Assembly: GCF_013085465.1 (NCBI RefSeq)
Contig: NZ_CP049838.1
Coordinates: 2,170,001-2,234,000, forward strand
DNA length: 64,000 nucleotides
Direction of reading: 5' to 3'
Source of the DNA: Streptomyces asoensis
GTDB taxonomy: Bacteria > Actinomycetota > Actinomycetes > Streptomycetales > Streptomycetaceae
The position numbers and the translations under genes are program-made. The notes under the pieces were generated by a model, which saw only the letters and a list, made by a program, of their open reading frames with translations, was not told where the DNA came from and searched no databases. Positions 56,152-64,000 of the stretch are shown piece after piece. Every line of letters starts with the position of its first letter. Positions within the stretch are counted from its first letter, which is position 1.

Positions 56152-58674
56152 CTAACCGCGCAGCACCGCTCCCGTACGCTCGCCCGCCAGGGCAACCGCC
56201 GCATCCCGCGCGGCCGACGCCTCGTCGACGGTCAGCGTCCGGTCGTCCGCACGGAAGCGCAGCGCGTACGCGAGCGACTTCCGCCCGTCACCGAGCTGCT
56301 CCGCGTTCTCGTACACGTCGAACAGCCGGATCCCCTCCAGCAGTTCACCCGCGCCCTCACGCAGCGCGGCCTCGACCTCGGCGTGCGGGACGAACCTGTC
56401 GACGACGAGGGCGACGTCCTGCGTGGCCACCGGGAAGGCCGAGATGCTCGGCGCCTGGGGCGTGTCGTCGCCGACCTGCTCCAGCACGTCCAGGTCGAGC
56501 TCCATCGCGGAGGTGCGCGAGGGCAGCCCCAGTGCCTTCAGCACCCGCGGGTGCAGCTCACCGGCATGGCCCACGACGCGCTCGGCACCGTCGACGACGA
56601 CCAGCAGCTCGGCGCACCGGCCCGGGTGCCACGGCCCGTACTGGCCGCTGCGGACGACCAGTTCGGCCCCGGCCTCGCGGGCGACGGCACGCGCCGCCTC
56701 GACGGCGTCGGCCCAGTCCGCCGGACGGCCCTTGCCCCACCAGCCGGCCTGCTCGCGGGCGCCCGCCAGGACGACGGCGACATGGCGTGGCTGCGCGGGC
56801 AGCACGGCGTCCAGCGACGCGATCTCCTCTTCGGTGGGGCGGCGGTCGACGGGCAGGTGCCCGGCGACGCGCTGCTCCTCCTGCGGGAGGAACACCAGCC
56901 CGGTCTCGAAGAGCGCCAGGTCGTGCGAGCCCCGGCCGTCGTTGCGGCGCAGGGCGGCCAGCAGGCCCGGCAGCAGCGACGTACGGAGCGCGGGCTCCTC
57001 GTCGTTGAGCGGGTTCGTCAGCCGGACGACACGGCGGGCCGGGTCGTCGGCGTCGAGGCCGAGCTGGTCGAAGACCTGCTCGCCGATGAACGGGTAGTTC
57101 GGCGCCTCGACATAGCCGGAGCCGGCCAGGGCGCGGCCGACGCGGCGGTGGAGACGCTGGCGGTGGGTGAGACCCCGGCCCGAGGGCGGCTTGGGCAGCG
57201 TGGAGGGCAGGTTCTCGTAGCCCTCCAGCCGGATGACCTCCTCCGCCAGGTCGTTGACCTCGGCGAGGTCGGGCCGCCAGGACGGGACGGTGACGATCAG
57301 CTCGTCCTGCCCGTACACGTCGCAGCCGATCTCCTGGAGGCGGCGGACGACGGTCTCCCGGCCGTACTCCACGCCCGCGACCTTGTCCGGGTGGTTCGCC
57401 GGAACGCTGATCGTGTGCGGGGCGGACGGGGCGATGATCTCCGTGACGCCCGCGTCGGCCGTACCGCCCGCGAGCAGGACCAGCAGGTCGACCGTGCGCT
57501 GCGCGGCGGCCGCCGCGGCCTGCGGGTCGACACCGCGCTCGAAGCGCCTGGACGCCTCGGAAGACAGCTTGTGCCGACGGGCCGTACGCGCGATCGACAC
57601 CGCGTTGAAGTGGGCGGCCTCGATGACCACGTCGGTCGTCGAGGCGCCCCCGTTCTCGGCGGCCTCGTGATCGGCGATCTCGGTGTTGGCGCCGCCCATG
57701 ACACCGGCGAGGCCGATGGGACCGCGGTCGTCGGTGATCACCAGGTCCTCGGCGTGCAGCTCGCGCGTCACCCCGTCGAGGGTGACGATCTGCTCGCCCT
57801 CCCCGGCCCGGCGCACGCCGATGGTGCCCTGGACCAGCGAACGGTCGTAGGCGTGCAGCGGCTGGCCGAGCTCCATCATCACGTAGTTGGTGATGTCGAC
57901 GGCGAGCGAGATCGGGCGCATGCCGACCTTCTGGAGCCGGCGCGTCAGCCAGATCGGGGAGCGCACCTCGGGGCTCAGACCGGTGACGGTGCGGGCGGTG
58001 AAGCGGTCGCAGCCCATCGGCTCGGAGACCTGCACCGGGTAGCCGAAGGCGTTCGGCGCCGGTACGTCGATCAGCGCCGGGTCGCGCAGCGGCAGACCGT
58101 AGGCGATGGCGACCTCGCGGGCGACACCCCGGATGGACAGGCAGTCGCCGCGGTTGGCGGTGACGGCGATGTCCAGGACCTCGTCGACCAGCTCGAGCAG
58201 CTCGATGGCGTCCTTGCCGACCTCGGTCTCCGGCGGCAGCACGATGATGCCGTGGCTGCCGTCGTCGCCCATGCCCAGCTCGTCGCCGGAGCAGATCATG
58301 CCGTGGGAGGTCTTGCCGTACGTCTTGCGCGCGGCGATCGCGAAGTTGCCGGGGAGGACCGCGCCCGGGAGCACGACCACGACCTTGTCGCCGACGGCGA
58401 AGTTGCGTGCGCCGCAGACGATCTCCTGGGGCTCGCCGGTGCCGTTGGCGGTGCCGACGTCGACGGTGCAGAAGCGGATCGGCTTCTTGAAGCCCTCGAG
58501 CTCCTCGATGGTGAGCACCCGGCCCACGACGAGGGGACCCTTGAGGTCGGCTCCGAGGGGCTCGACGGTCTCTACCTCGAGGCCCGCCGACACGAGCTTG
58601 GCCTGCACGTCACGGCCGGTCTCGGTGGCCGGCAGGTCGACGTACTCCCGCAGCCAGGAAAGCGGGACCCGCAT
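56152..58674 (-). CDS. pheT: Phenylalanyl-tRNA synthetase beta subunit
   Basis: 840 residues. It begins [15 protein letters not shown], with EMAP/OB tRNA-binding domain (~40-155; [12 protein letters not shown]...), B3/B4 editing domain (~210-380; [68 protein letters not shown]), B5 ([23 protein letters not shown]) and C-terminal FDX-ACB ([19 protein letters not shown]). With PheS it forms the alpha2-beta2 enzyme charging tRNA-Phe. Start overlaps the pheS stop by one base (TGATG). Confidence 0.97.
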   Translation of the reverse strand: MRVPLSWLREYVDLPATETGRDVQAKLVSAGLEVETVEPLGADLKGPLVVGRVLTIEELEGFKKPIRFCTVDVGTANGTGEPQEIVCGARNFAVGDKVVVVLPGAVLPGNFAIAARKTYGKTSHGMICSGDELGMGDDGSHGIIVLPPETEVGKDAIELLELVDEVLDIAVTANRGDCLSIRGVAREVAIAYGLPLRDPALIDVPAPNAFGYPVQVSEPMGCDRFTARTVTGLSPEVRSPIWLTRRLQKVGMRPISLAVDITNYVMMELGQPLHAYDRSLVQGTIGVRRAGEGEQIVTLDGVTRELHAEDLVITDDRGPIGLAGVMGGANTEIADHEAAENGGASTTDVVIEAAHFNAVSIARTARRHKLSSEASRRFERGVDPQAAAAAAQRTVDLLVLLAGGTADAGVTEIIAPSAPHTISVPANHPDKVAGVEYGRETVVRRLQEIGCDVYGQDELIVTVPSWRPDLAEVNDLAEEVIRLEGYENLPSTLPKPPSGRGLTHRQRLHRRVGRALAGSGYVEAPNYPFIGEQVFDQLGLDADDPARRVVRLTNPLNDEEPALRTSLLPGLLAALRRNDGRGSHDLALFETGLVFLPQEEQRVAGHLPVDRRPTEEEIASLDAVLPAQPRHVAVVLAGAREQAGWWGKGRPADWADAVEAARAVAREAGAELVVRSGQYGPWHPGRCAELLVVVDGAERVVGHAGELHPRVLKALGLPSRTSAMELDLDVLEQVGDDTPQAPSISAFPVATQDVALVVDRFVPHAEVEAALREGAGELLEGIRLFDVYENAEQLGDGRKSLAYALRFRADDRTLTVDEASAARDAAVALAGERTGAVLRG

Positions 58675-59795
58675 CAGATCTCCATCCCGAACGGCCGGGT
58701 GAACCGGACGTCACCCTCGACCATGTCTCGCATGTCTTCGACGTTGTGGCGGAACATCAGCATCCGCTCGATGCCGAACCCGAAGGCGAACCCGCTGTAC
58801 TTCTCCGGGTCGACGCCGCAGGCGGCCAGCACCTTGGGGTTGACCATCCCGCAGCCGCCTAGCTCGATCCAGCCCTCGCTGGAACAGGTGCGGCAGGGGC
58901 GGTCGGGGTTGCCGACGGACTCGCCGCGGCAGACGTAGCACACCATGTCCATCTCGGCGGACGGCTCGGTGAAGGGGAAGAAGTTCGGCCGCAGCCGGGT
59001 CTTCATGCCCTCGCCGAACAGCGACTGGACCATGTGGTCCAGGGTGCCCTTGAGGTCGGCCATGGTCAGGCCCTCGTCCACGGCCAGCAGCTCGACCTGG
59101 TGGAAGACCGGGGTGTGCGTCGCGTCCAGCTCGTCGGTGCGGTACACGCGGCCGGGGCAGATCACGTACACCGGCAGCTCACGGCCGAGCAGCGAGCGGA
59201 TCTGGACCGGCGAGGTGTGGGTGCGCAGCACGACACCGGACTCGGTGCCGCCCTGCGGGCCCTGCACGAAGAACGTGTCGGCCTCGCCGCGGGCCGGGTG
59301 GTCCGGGCCGATGTTGAGCGCGTCGAAGTTGAACCACTCGGCCTCGACCTGCGGGCCCTCGGCGACCTCGTAGCCCATGGCCACGAAGACGTCCTCGATG
59401 CGCTCCGACAGTGTGGTGAGCGGGTGGCGGGCGCCGGCCGGCTCGCGGTCGTACGGCAGTGTGACGTCCACCGCCTCCTCGACCAGCACGCGCTGGTCGC
59501 GCTCGGCCTCCAGCTCCTCCTGGCGGGCGGCGAGGGCCTTGTTCACGGCGCCCCGGGCCTGGCCGACCAGCTTGCCGGCGGCCGCCTTGGCGTGCGGCGG
59601 CAGAGCGCCGATCTCGCGGTTGGCCAGGGCCAGCGGGGAGGTGCCGCCGGTGTGCGCGACCTTGGCCTCCTGGAGCGCGTCGAGGGAGTCCGCGGCGGCG
59701 AAGGCGGCGAGCGCCCCGTCCCGCATGCGCTCGATCTCTTCCGGTTTCAAGGCCTCGACCTCTACTGGGTCGTACGACTTATTCGGTGCCGACAT
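58674..59795 (-). CDS. pheS: Phenylalanyl-tRNA synthetase alpha subunit
   Basis: 373 residues. Class-II catalytic core: [35 protein letters not shown] (motif 2), [15 protein letters not shown] and [17 protein letters not shown] (motif 3). The N-terminal helical region binds tRNA. Adenylates phenylalanine. GGGAAGAG upstream of the ATG. First gene of pheS-pheT. No T-box or clear Phe-codon leader is seen upstream. Confidence 0.97.
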   Translation of the reverse strand: MSAPNKSYDPVEVEALKPEEIERMRDGALAAFAAADSLDALQEAKVAHTGGTSPLALANREIGALPPHAKAAAGKLVGQARGAVNKALAARQEELEAERDQRVLVEEAVDVTLPYDREPAGARHPLTTLSERIEDVFVAMGYEVAEGPQVEAEWFNFDALNIGPDHPARGEADTFFVQGPQGGTESGVVLRTHTSPVQIRSLLGRELPVYVICPGRVYRTDELDATHTPVFHQVELLAVDEGLTMADLKGTLDHMVQSLFGEGMKTRLRPNFFPFTEPSAEMDMVCYVCRGESVGNPDRPCRTCSSEGWIELGGCGMVNPKVLAACGVDPEKYSGFAFGFGIERMLMFRHNVEDMRDMVEGDVRFTRPFGMEI

Positions 59796-59946
59796 CTCTT
59801 CCCGTGCTTCCGGTTGGCTGGCTGAAGGTCCCCGTCACCGACTCACGCAGAGGTCAGAGGGCCGTCCATGGGACACAAGGGTGCCAAAGGCCGAGTCTAA
59901 CGGGGTGGAGGTATACGGATGCGCCCGCGGGCTGCCCGGCCGGTTC

Positions 59947-61086
59947 TCAGGTGAGATATGCCGGGATGCTCACGGGCAACGTAAATCGGAACTCGGCGCC
60001 GCCGCCGGGAGCGCGGCCGACCGTGATGATGCCGCCGTGGGCTTCCACGATGCCCTTGACGATGTACAGCCCGAGGCCCGTGCCGCCGCGCTTGCTGCCC
60101 CGCCAGAAGCGGGTGAAGACGCGGTTCATGGACTCCTCCGGGATGCCTGCGCCCTCGTCGCTCACGGTGACCGACGTGCCGGTGTCCTCTCCCTCACGGG
60201 GGGACGCGGCGGGCGTGACATCGATCGTGACGGTTCCCTCGCCGTGGCGCACCGCATTTTCGAGGAGGTTGCTGAGCACCTGGTCGACCTTGTCGGGGTC
60301 GGCCCACAGGGCGGGCAACGGCTGTTCGATGCGCAGCAGGAACCGGTCGGCGGGCTGCCCGGCGGCGACGTAGGCCTGGATGTGCCGGCCCACGGCCGCG
60401 CCCATGTCGACGGGCTGGCGGCGCACCTCCAGCCGTCCCGAGTCGATGCGCGAGATGTCGAGCAGCTCGGCGATGAGGCGGGTGACCCGGTCCGCGTCGG
60501 CGTCGACGGTCTCCAGCATCAGCCGTTTCTGGTCGTCGGTGAACCTCGACCACTTGGCGAGCAGGGTGGCGGTGAAGCCCTTGACCGAGGTGAGGGGCGA
60601 GCGCAGCTCGTGGGCGACGGTGGCGATCAGCTCGGCGTGGCTGCGTTCGGTGCGGCGGCGGGCCTCGGTGTCGCGGATCGAGACGACGACCCGGCGGACC
60701 GGTCCGGTGGGTTCGGCGCGGACGTACCGCACCGTGACGAGCACCTCGCGTCCGCCCGGCAGCAGCAGGTTGCGCTCGGGCTGTCCGACCCGGATGGCGA
60801 GGCCGCCGTAGGGGTCGGTCAGCTGCCACCAGCGGCGGCCTTCGAGGTCCTCCAACGGCAGAGCCTTCTCGAGCCGCTCTCCGAGGGCGTCCGCGGCGGA
60901 GACGGCGGTGATGCGCTGGGCGGCGGCGTTGAAACAGACGACGTGCCCGTGTTCGTCGGCGACCACGAGCCCGTCGGGCAGGTCGTCGGGGTCGATGCCG
61001 AGACCGGCGAGGTCACCGGCCGGCCGGGGTGCGGAGGCGTCGGGACCGGCCTGCGCATCCCGTGTACCGCTCATGCCGACGCTCAT
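59947..61086 (-). CDS. PAS-domain histidine kinase, orphan
   Basis: 379 residues, no transmembrane segment. PAS domain (~30-140; GLVVADEHGHVVCFNAAAQRITAVSAADALGERLEKAL), HisKA with the phospho-acceptor in HELRSPLTSVKGFTATLL, and HATPase_c (N box LSNLLENAVRHGEG, SDEGAGIPEESMNRVFTRF, GTGLGLYIVKGIVEAHGG). It should sense an intracellular signal through PAS. No response regulator gene lies next to it. Located between pheS and a SpoU methyltransferase gene. Confidence 0.92.
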   Translation of the reverse strand: MSVGMSGTRDAQAGPDASAPRPAGDLAGLGIDPDDLPDGLVVADEHGHVVCFNAAAQRITAVSAADALGERLEKALPLEDLEGRRWWQLTDPYGGLAIRVGQPERNLLLPGGREVLVTVRYVRAEPTGPVRRVVVSIRDTEARRRTERSHAELIATVAHELRSPLTSVKGFTATLLAKWSRFTDDQKRLMLETVDADADRVTRLIAELLDISRIDSGRLEVRRQPVDMGAAVGRHIQAYVAAGQPADRFLLRIEQPLPALWADPDKVDQVLSNLLENAVRHGEGTVTIDVTPAASPREGEDTGTSVTVSDEGAGIPEESMNRVFTRFWRGSKRGGTGLGLYIVKGIVEAHGGIITVGRAPGGGAEFRFTLPVSIPAYLT

Positions 61087-61139
61087 TCCCCGTACCCCAC
61101 CTCTCAGACGGCTGAGGGGCCCCCGAGCTGGTCACCCTA

Positions 61140-62000
61140 CTAGCTCTCGGTGACGGAGCGGCACCCTCCGGAGGCGCGCTGTGCACGGGCCGATGCATAC
61201 AGACATACGGCGGCGGCGGTCGCGAGGTTCAGGCTCTCGGCCTTCCCGTGGATCGGGACCCGCACGACGGCGTCCGCGAGCTCCCGGGTCTCCTCGGGAA
61301 GCCCCCAGGCCTCGTTCCCGAACACCCACGCCGTGGGCCCGCCCATCGTCCGGTTGTCCAGCTCGTCGTCGAGGTCGTCGTCCCCGGCGCCGTCGGCGGC
61401 GAGGATCCGCACCCCGGCGTCCTTCAGCCCGGCCACGGCCTGTTCGACGGGGACCCCGACCGCCACGGGGAGGTGGAAGAGGGAGCCGACGGAGGCGCGG
61501 ACGGCCTTGGGGTTGTAGAGGTCGACGGAGGCGTCGGTCAGCACGACGGCGTCGGCGCCCGCGGCGTCCGCGCACCGCAGGACGGTGCCGGCGTTGCCGG
61601 GGTCGCGCACATGTGCCAGTACGGCGACCAGCTTCGGCCGGGCGGCGAGGATCTCCTCGAAGGGCGTGTCCAGGAACCGGCAGATCCCGACCAGCCCCTG
61701 CGGGGTCACGGTGGTGGAGATGTCCTCGATGACCTGTTCATCGGCGAGGTGCACCCGGGCGCCGACGGCCCGGGCCTCGCCGATGATGTCGGCGTACCGC
61801 TCGGCCGCCTCGACGGTGGCGAACAGCTCCACGAGGGTCGCTTCGCCGCCGGCCCGGTGCGCGGCCGCCTCCCGCACGGCCTGCGGCCCCTCCGCGAGAA
61901 ACAGCCGTTCCTTGCCCCGGAAGTTCCGCTTGGCGAGCCGCCGGGCGGCGGAGACCCGGGGGGAGCGGGGCGAGATCGGCTCGGGGCTGGCGGAGGGCAT
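61140..62000 (-). CDS. SpoU/TrmH-family RNA methyltransferase
   Basis: 286 residues. Typical SpoU order: substrate-binding RFLAEGPQAVREAA (KERLFLAEGPQAVREA), LAHVRDPGNAGTVLRCADAAGADAVVLTD, TAWVFGNEAWGLPEE and KAESLNLATAAAVCLYASAR. It should 2'-O-methylate rRNA or tRNA, distinct from the 7.5-kb homologue because key substrate regions differ. Close to rplT and its ribosomal partners, consistent with a 23S rRNA target. It lies ~180 bp after the ribosomal operon terminator. Confidence 0.9.
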   Translation of the reverse strand: MPSASPEPISPRSPRVSAARRLAKRNFRGKERLFLAEGPQAVREAAAHRAGGEATLVELFATVEAAERYADIIGEARAVGARVHLADEQVIEDISTTVTPQGLVGICRFLDTPFEEILAARPKLVAVLAHVRDPGNAGTVLRCADAAGADAVVLTDASVDLYNPKAVRASVGSLFHLPVAVGVPVEQAVAGLKDAGVRILAADGAGDDDLDDELDNRTMGGPTAWVFGNEAWGLPEETRELADAVVRVPIHGKAESLNLATAAAVCLYASARAQRASGGCRSVTES

Positions 62001-62045
62001 GGGGAGATCACCTTCGTTTGTGCTCGTGGGGGGACTGCAACCCCC

Positions 62046-62099
62046 CTAGGGGCCCGGGGAACTGCGCGACCGGCCAACCGACAGCCCGCACCCGAACGA
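62046..62099 (-). repeat. Interspersed intergenic repeat, copy 5
   Basis: Reverse-complement copy with GGGGAACTGCGCGACCGGCC and the same GTTGGCCGG-TGTCGGG flank seen in other copies; ~53 bp. Between rplT and the SpoU methyltransferase start. Confidence 0.8.
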
Positions 62100-62121
62100 C
62101 CGCCGGAACGGGCAAGCAGCA

Positions 62122-62153
62122 AAGGACCCGCAGGCTGAAACCTGCGGGTCCTT
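62122..62153 (-). terminator. 13-bp stem terminator of the infC-rpmI-rplT operon
   Basis: AAGGACCCGCAGG and CCTGCGGGTCCTT pair perfectly around CTGAAA, about 30 bp past the rplT stop. Confidence 0.85.
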
Positions 62154-62182
62154 CAGTCACGTCGGCCGAAGCCGGCGCAGCG

Positions 62183-62566
62183 TCACGCGGCCTTGGGCGC
62201 GTTCACGTCCGCCGGGAGGGCCTTCTGCGCGACCTCGACCAGCGCGGCGAACGCGGTGGCGTCGTTCACGGCCAGCTCGGCCAGGATCTTGCGGTCGACC
62301 TCGATGTTCGCGGCGTTCAGACCCTGGATGAAGCGGTTGTACGTGATGCCGTTGGCGCGGGCAGCGGCGTTGATGCGCTGGATCCACAGCCGCCGGAAGT
62401 CGCCCTTGCGCTTCTTGCGGTCGTTGTAGTTGTAGACCAGCGAGTGGGTGACCTGCTCCTTGGCCTTGCGGTACAGGCGCGAACGCTGACCGCGGTAGCC
62501 GGAGGCCGCCTCGAGGATCGCCCGGCGCTTCTTGTGGGCGTTGACTGCCCGCTTGACGCGTGCCAC
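62183..62566 (-). CDS. rplT: 50S ribosomal protein L20
   Basis: 127 residues. Typical L20: [37 protein letters not shown] and [31 protein letters not shown] start with AAGGAG. It binds 23S rRNA early in 50S assembly. In other bacteria L20 also represses its own operon (infC-rpmI-rplT), though not necessarily by the same leader. Last gene of the operon. Confidence 0.97.
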   Translation of the reverse strand: MARVKRAVNAHKKRRAILEAASGYRGQRSRLYRKAKEQVTHSLVYNYNDRKKRKGDFRRLWIQRINAAARANGITYNRFIQGLNAANIEVDRKILAELAVNDATAFAALVEVAQKALPADVNAPKAA

Positions 62567-62663
62567 TTGTTTAACTCCTTGTAGCGGGGCCGTGGTTGGA
62601 CTCACACGACCCGGAATCGATTGGGTCCCGGTCTGAGGTCAGGCGCGCGTCACGCGCCCGACG

Positions 62664-62858
62664 TCACTTGCCGAGAAGCTTCTTGATCTTCGCGGCGTCG
62701 CCCGGGGCCATCTCGGCGTTGCCGGTGAGGCGGCGCGTCACGCGGGACGACTTGTGCTCGAGCAGGTGGCGCTTGCCGGCACGCTCACGGAGCACCTTGC
62801 CGGAGCCGGTGATCTTGAAGCGCTTGCTGGCACCGCTGTGCGACTTGTTCTTCGGCAT
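62664..62858 (-). CDS. rpmI: 50S ribosomal protein L35
   Basis: 64 residues: [50 protein letters not shown]. Small basic protein of the large subunit. Second gene of infC-rpmI-rplT, ~107 bp after infC and ~97 bp before rplT. ATG start. Confidence 0.97.
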   Translation of the reverse strand: MPKNKSHSGASKRFKITGSGKVLRERAGKRHLLEHKSSRVTRRLTGNAEMAPGDAAKIKKLLGK

Positions 62859-62965
62859 AGCGCCGTTCTCTCCTCGTCGGTGGCGTTCCGGTGCCCGGTC
62901 GTGAAACCGGGCACGGTGGAACGTCGCTTGTATCGGTTACGTCCTTGGGACTCGCGTCCCGCGGA

Positions 62966-63664
62966 TCACGCCTCGGCGGAAGCCTCGGCAGGGGCCTCGA
63001 CGTCAGCCTCGGCGCTCACGACGTCGGTGTCGACATCGCCCTCGGCGTTGACGGCGTCGGCGTCCGCGGCGTTCTGCGAGCGACCCGGGTTGGCCTTCGC
63101 TTCGGCCTTGCGGGCCTCCTGCGCCTGACGGGCCTCGGCCATCGCCTCGGTCTTCTTCTTGTGCGGACCGAGAACCATGATCATGTTTCGGCCGTCCTGC
63201 TTCGGGTTCGACTCGATGAACCCGAGGTCCTGGACGTCCTCCGCGAGACGCTGGAGCAGTCGGTAGCCCAGCTCGGGCCGGGACTGCTCACGACCGCGGA
63301 ACATGATCGTGATCTTGACCTTGTCGCCCTGCTTGAGGAACCGAACGACGTGACCCTTCTTGGTGTCATAGTCGTGCGGGTCGATCTTCGGCCGGAGCTT
63401 CATCTCCTTGATGACCGTGTGCGCCTGGTTCTTGCGCGCCTCACGGGCCTTCATGGCCGACTCGTACTTGAACTTCCCGTAGTCCATGAGCTTGCAGACC
63501 GGCGGACGGGCGGTCGCCGCGACCTCGACCAGGTCCAGGTCGTACTCCTGGGCAAGCTCCAGTGCCTTGGCCAGGGGAACGATGCCCACCTGCTCGCCAC
63601 TGGGACCGACAAGTCGCACCTCTGGAACGCGAATCCGGTCGTTGATGCGGGGCTCGGCGCTGAT
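62966..63664 (-). CDS. infC: Translation initiation factor IF-3, AUC start
   Basis: 232 residues. The IF3 N-domain ([27 protein letters not shown]), linker and C-domain ([43 protein letters not shown]) are complete; a ~60-residue acidic, Ala/Glu/Asp-rich tail extends the C-terminus. The ribosome site AGGAGG ends four bases before ATC, so ATC is the start rather than the GTG 24 bases upstream, which would put the ribosome site inside the coding region. IF3 checks start codons, so a weak start can give autoregulation. Confidence 0.85.
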   Translation of the reverse strand: MSAEPRINDRIRVPEVRLVGPSGEQVGIVPLAKALELAQEYDLDLVEVAATARPPVCKLMDYGKFKYESAMKAREARKNQAHTVIKEMKLRPKIDPHDYDTKKGHVVRFLKQGDKVKITIMFRGREQSRPELGYRLLQRLAEDVQDLGFIESNPKQDGRNMIMVLGPHKKKTEAMAEARQAQEARKAEAKANPGRSQNAADADAVNAEGDVDTDVVSAEADVEAPAEASAEA

Positions 63665-63975
63665 GGATCCTCCTAGATAGCACCACACGGCAGTCTGGCG
63701 AACGGCCGCGTAACGTCTTGGTTGTTAGTCCTGTAACCACGCCGAAGCACAAAAAATGCCCCGAACGATCACATGCGGGGCTCCAAGCACTACCGGAGCA
63801 CCGCCGCGTGAACGCGGGGCGCACTACCGGGCGACTCCATCGTCCGTACGGAACGATGGTGGCCGCCTGACCGGGGTGACCCGCCGTCCGTGAGGACAGT
63901 CGGGTGGGAGTTCGGAGCCTCCACTTGTGGGCCGGGCCCGCCTGCTGAGGGGCACGCGTGTCCGACCGGTCGTTA
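63665..63975 (-). promoter_or_regulatory. Long infC leader (~310 nt)
   Basis: The -10 TAATCT (63980-63985, minus strand) predicts transcription start near 63974; the -35 lies outside the window. The leader holds several hairpins: CCATCG/CGATGG enclosing a TCCGTACGGA palindrome (63837-63859), CCGCG/CGCGG, a twice-repeated CCGGTAGTGC motif, and a terminator-like hairpin. No ORF in it is convincing. Confidence 0.65.
63751..63781 (-). terminator. Candidate attenuator in the infC leader
   Basis: Read on the minus strand: GCCCCG (63781-63776), 12-nt loop, CGGGGC (63763-63758), A, then TTTTTT (63756-63751). A stem directly followed by six U residues inside the leader is a classic intrinsic terminator, ~87 nt before the infC start. 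It would regulate read-through into infC-rpmI-rplT. Confidence 0.7.
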
Positions 63976-64000
63976 CACGAGATTAGCAGCCCGCGCCAGG

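Noticed and set aside
56383..58938. 851-residue ORF opposite pheT
   Set aside because: Shadow of pheT; no motifs and unusual composition.
59796..59946. T-box or phenylalanine leader peptide before pheST
   Set aside because: No T-box sequence; the only short ORF (MDGPLTSA) contains no phenylalanine codon.

Overview
The window is high-GC (about 70 percent) chromosomal DNA from a Streptomyces or a very close relative. The evidence is extreme third-position GC, frequent GTG and TTG starts, apparently leaderless promoters, a SigK/RskA-type sigma/anti-sigma pair, Tat-exported proteins, an NsdA-like regulator, and the arrangement argCJBDR - pheST - infC-rpmI-rplT. I see no prophage, IS element, CRISPR array, integrase or rRNA; this looks like core chromosome with lineage-specific inserts.

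Layout. 0-1.2 kb: 5' part of a chorismate-binding enzyme gene and a five-gene tRNA cluster (Gly-GCC, Cys-GCA, three Val-GAC). 1.2-7.5 kb: small zinc-ribbon protein, APH-fold kinase, Ser/Thr protein kinase, anti-sigma/ECF sigma pair, RsbW-like ATPase, and a secreted His/Trp-repeat protein. 7.5-16 kb: an RNA methyltransferase and three corrin/siroheme genes (cobA with a short dehydrogenase domain; a 1441-residue BluB-CobT fusion with an enormous disordered N-terminus; cbiE/cbiT). 16-20 kb: acetyltransferase and the metNIQ methionine importer, preceded by a 28-codon Cys/Met-ended leader peptide ORF. 20-29 kb: membrane protein pair, acetyltransferase, sigma-like protein, Tat-exported glycerophosphodiesterase, acyltransferase, TetR-controlled MFS exporter, aldo/keto reductase and argH. 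29-37 kb: secreted protein with a duplicated domain, PPOX-fold protein, animal-type haem peroxidase, L,D-transpeptidase, and a three-gene set of ferric-reductase-like membrane flavocytochrome, secreted protein with three FMN-attachment domains, and ApbE flavin transferase. 37-42 kb: argC-J-B-D-R, translationally coupled. 42-56 kb: GH51 arabinofuranosidase, a degenerate histidine phosphatase, a MocR/EamA divergent pair, a GHL10-type hydrolase, hydroxyacyl-CoA dehydrogenase, Nudix hydrolase, NsdA-like regulator and SpoIIE-type phosphatase. 56-64 kb: pheT, pheS, PAS histidine kinase, SpoU methyltransferase, rplT, rpmI, infC and its long leader.

How parts work together. argC and argH both carry sigma-70-type promoters with TGCAT-type ARG boxes over the core elements, so the ArgR encoded in the argC operon probably controls both. 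The flavocytochrome, FMN protein and ApbE form a plausible route carrying electrons from cytoplasmic NAD(P)H through the membrane to covalently bound flavins outside. The infC leader carries a candidate intrinsic terminator and infC itself seems to start with AUC, suggesting two layers of autogenous control. A roughly 50-bp interspersed repeat occurs five times at gene boundaries and in one case supplies the C-terminus of a protein.

All assignments come from reading the sequence and from remembered family motifs; no database search was run.
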